A stretch of 17,627 nt of DNA, from assembly GCA_016177515.1 (NCBI GenBank), contig JACOUZ010000266.1, forward strand, positions 1 through 17,627. The letters run 5' to 3'. Numbering within the stretch: the stretch's first letter is position 1; every line of letters starts with the position of its first letter. Below the pieces are notes generated by a model. The model was not told the DNA's origin. It saw only the letters and a program-made list of their open reading frames with translations, and searched no databases. This document shows positions 17,201 through 17,627 of this stretch, in pieces. The DNA comes from Acidobacteriota bacterium. Lineage in GTDB: Bacteria; Acidobacteriota; Polarisedimenticolia; Gp22-AA2. Position numbers and translations under genes: made by a program.

Positions 17201-17627
17201 TCAATATGCGGCCAGCTGCCTCGCGGCCTTAAGAATCTTCTCCTTGTTGGGCAGAAAGAACTCCTCCAGCGGCGGACTGTACGGGACCGGCGTATCCGGC
17301 GCCGTGACGCGCAGGACCGGCCCGTCGAGGTACTCGAAGACCTCCTCGTTGACGATCGCGGCGATTTCCCCCGCGATCCCGCCCGTGCGCGAGACCTCGT
17401 GCACCACCAGCACCTTGCCCGTCTTCTTCGCCGCCCCCAGGATGGCGTCGTTGTCGAGCGGCAGGAGCGATCGCAGGTCGACCACTTCCGCCTGGACGCC
17501 GTCCTCGCGGGCCAGCACCTCGGCCGCCTCGAGCGCCTGATACAGCATCGCCCCGTAGGTCAGAATGGCCAGGTCCCGGCCCTCCCGGCGCGCGGCGGCC
17601 ACGCCGATCGGCACGACGTAGTCCTCC
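17201..17627 (-). CDS. 2-oxoacid dehydrogenase E1 beta subunit, C-terminal part (5' end outside window)
   Basis: The last 142 codons of a transketolase C-terminal domain. The frame is open to the right edge and begins with EDYVVPIGVAAARREGRDL. Then follow LTYGAMLYQALEAAE, VVDLRSLLPLD, GKVLVVHEVSRTGGIAGEIAAIVNEE, and the tail VTAPDTPVPYSPPLEEFFLPN, which is typical of E1-beta of pyruvate or branched-chain dehydrogenases. It binds thiamine diphosphate with E1-alpha and decarboxylates the 2-oxoacid before transfer to the E2 lipoyl arm. Whether this is a separate beta subunit or the end of an alpha-beta fusion cannot be decided here. The 96-bp gap to E2 (17105-17200) shows only the E2 ribosome-binding site. 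Confidence 0.9.
   Translation of the reverse strand, partial: EDYVVPIGVAAARREGRDLAILTYGAMLYQALEAAEVLAREDGVQAEVVDLRSLLPLDNDAILGAAKKTGKVLVVHEVSRTGGIAGEIAAIVNEEVFEYLDGPVLRVTAPDTPVPYSPPLEEFFLPNKEKILKAARQLAAY

Overview
The window is about 17.6 kb of GC-rich (roughly two-thirds G+C or more by eye), densely coding bacterial chromosome. There is no RNA gene, phage gene, insertion sequence or CRISPR array that I can see. Gene content (YfiR-linked hybrid kinase, bacterial deoxyhypusine-synthase-like enzyme, E2-LipB-LipA followed by Rrf2-IscS-IscA), high GC and frequent GTG/TTG starts would suit an environmental lineage such as Acidobacteriota or a neighbouring uncultured phylum. That placement is an inference and was not tested.

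Layout. (1) Bases 1-3793, minus strand: a secreted YfiR/DUF4154 protein, translationally coupled through an ATGA overlap to a large membrane hybrid histidine kinase (TM-CHASE8-TM-HAMP-GAF-PAS-HisKA-HATPase-REC-REC) that leaves the window at its left edge. (2) 4003-4461, plus strand: a GlcG/HbpS-family protein. (3) 4421-7316, minus strand: a tight cluster of methyltransferase, SDR oxidoreductase, hotdog thioesterase and DUF72 protein. (4) 7434-8174, plus strand: a secreted protein of unknown function whose 5' coding region contains a 62-bp near-perfect palindrome. (5) 8152-9423, minus strand: an MFS exporter, divergent from (6) 9538-10677, plus strand: the flavoenzyme ThiO. (7) 10707-11837, minus strand: a deoxyhypusine-synthase-like enzyme. 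(8) 12036-14001, minus strand: an Rrf2/IscR regulator, cysteine desulfurase IscS and A-type carrier IscA, led by a consensus promoter and a dyad operator candidate. (9) 14050-17627, minus strand: lipoyl synthase LipA, octanoyltransferase LipB, a 2-oxoacid dehydrogenase E2 and the C-terminal part of its E1-beta.

How the genes fit together. Regions 8 and 9 form one biochemical theme. The E2 lipoyl domain needs lipoate. LipB transfers octanoate and LipA inserts sulfur by consuming an auxiliary Fe-S cluster. The Rrf2-IscS-IscA set immediately downstream can supply and regulate Fe-S clusters. The rrf2 promoter is embedded in the end of lipA, so that the lipA stop codon forms half of the -10 box.

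The least explained items are the in-frame palindrome at 7472-7533, the pairing of YfiR with a CHASE8 kinase rather than a diguanylate cyclase, and the deoxyhypusine-synthase homologue. I did not find an obviously new multi-gene system. No gene-free stretch exceeds 300 bases; the longest is 11838-12035.
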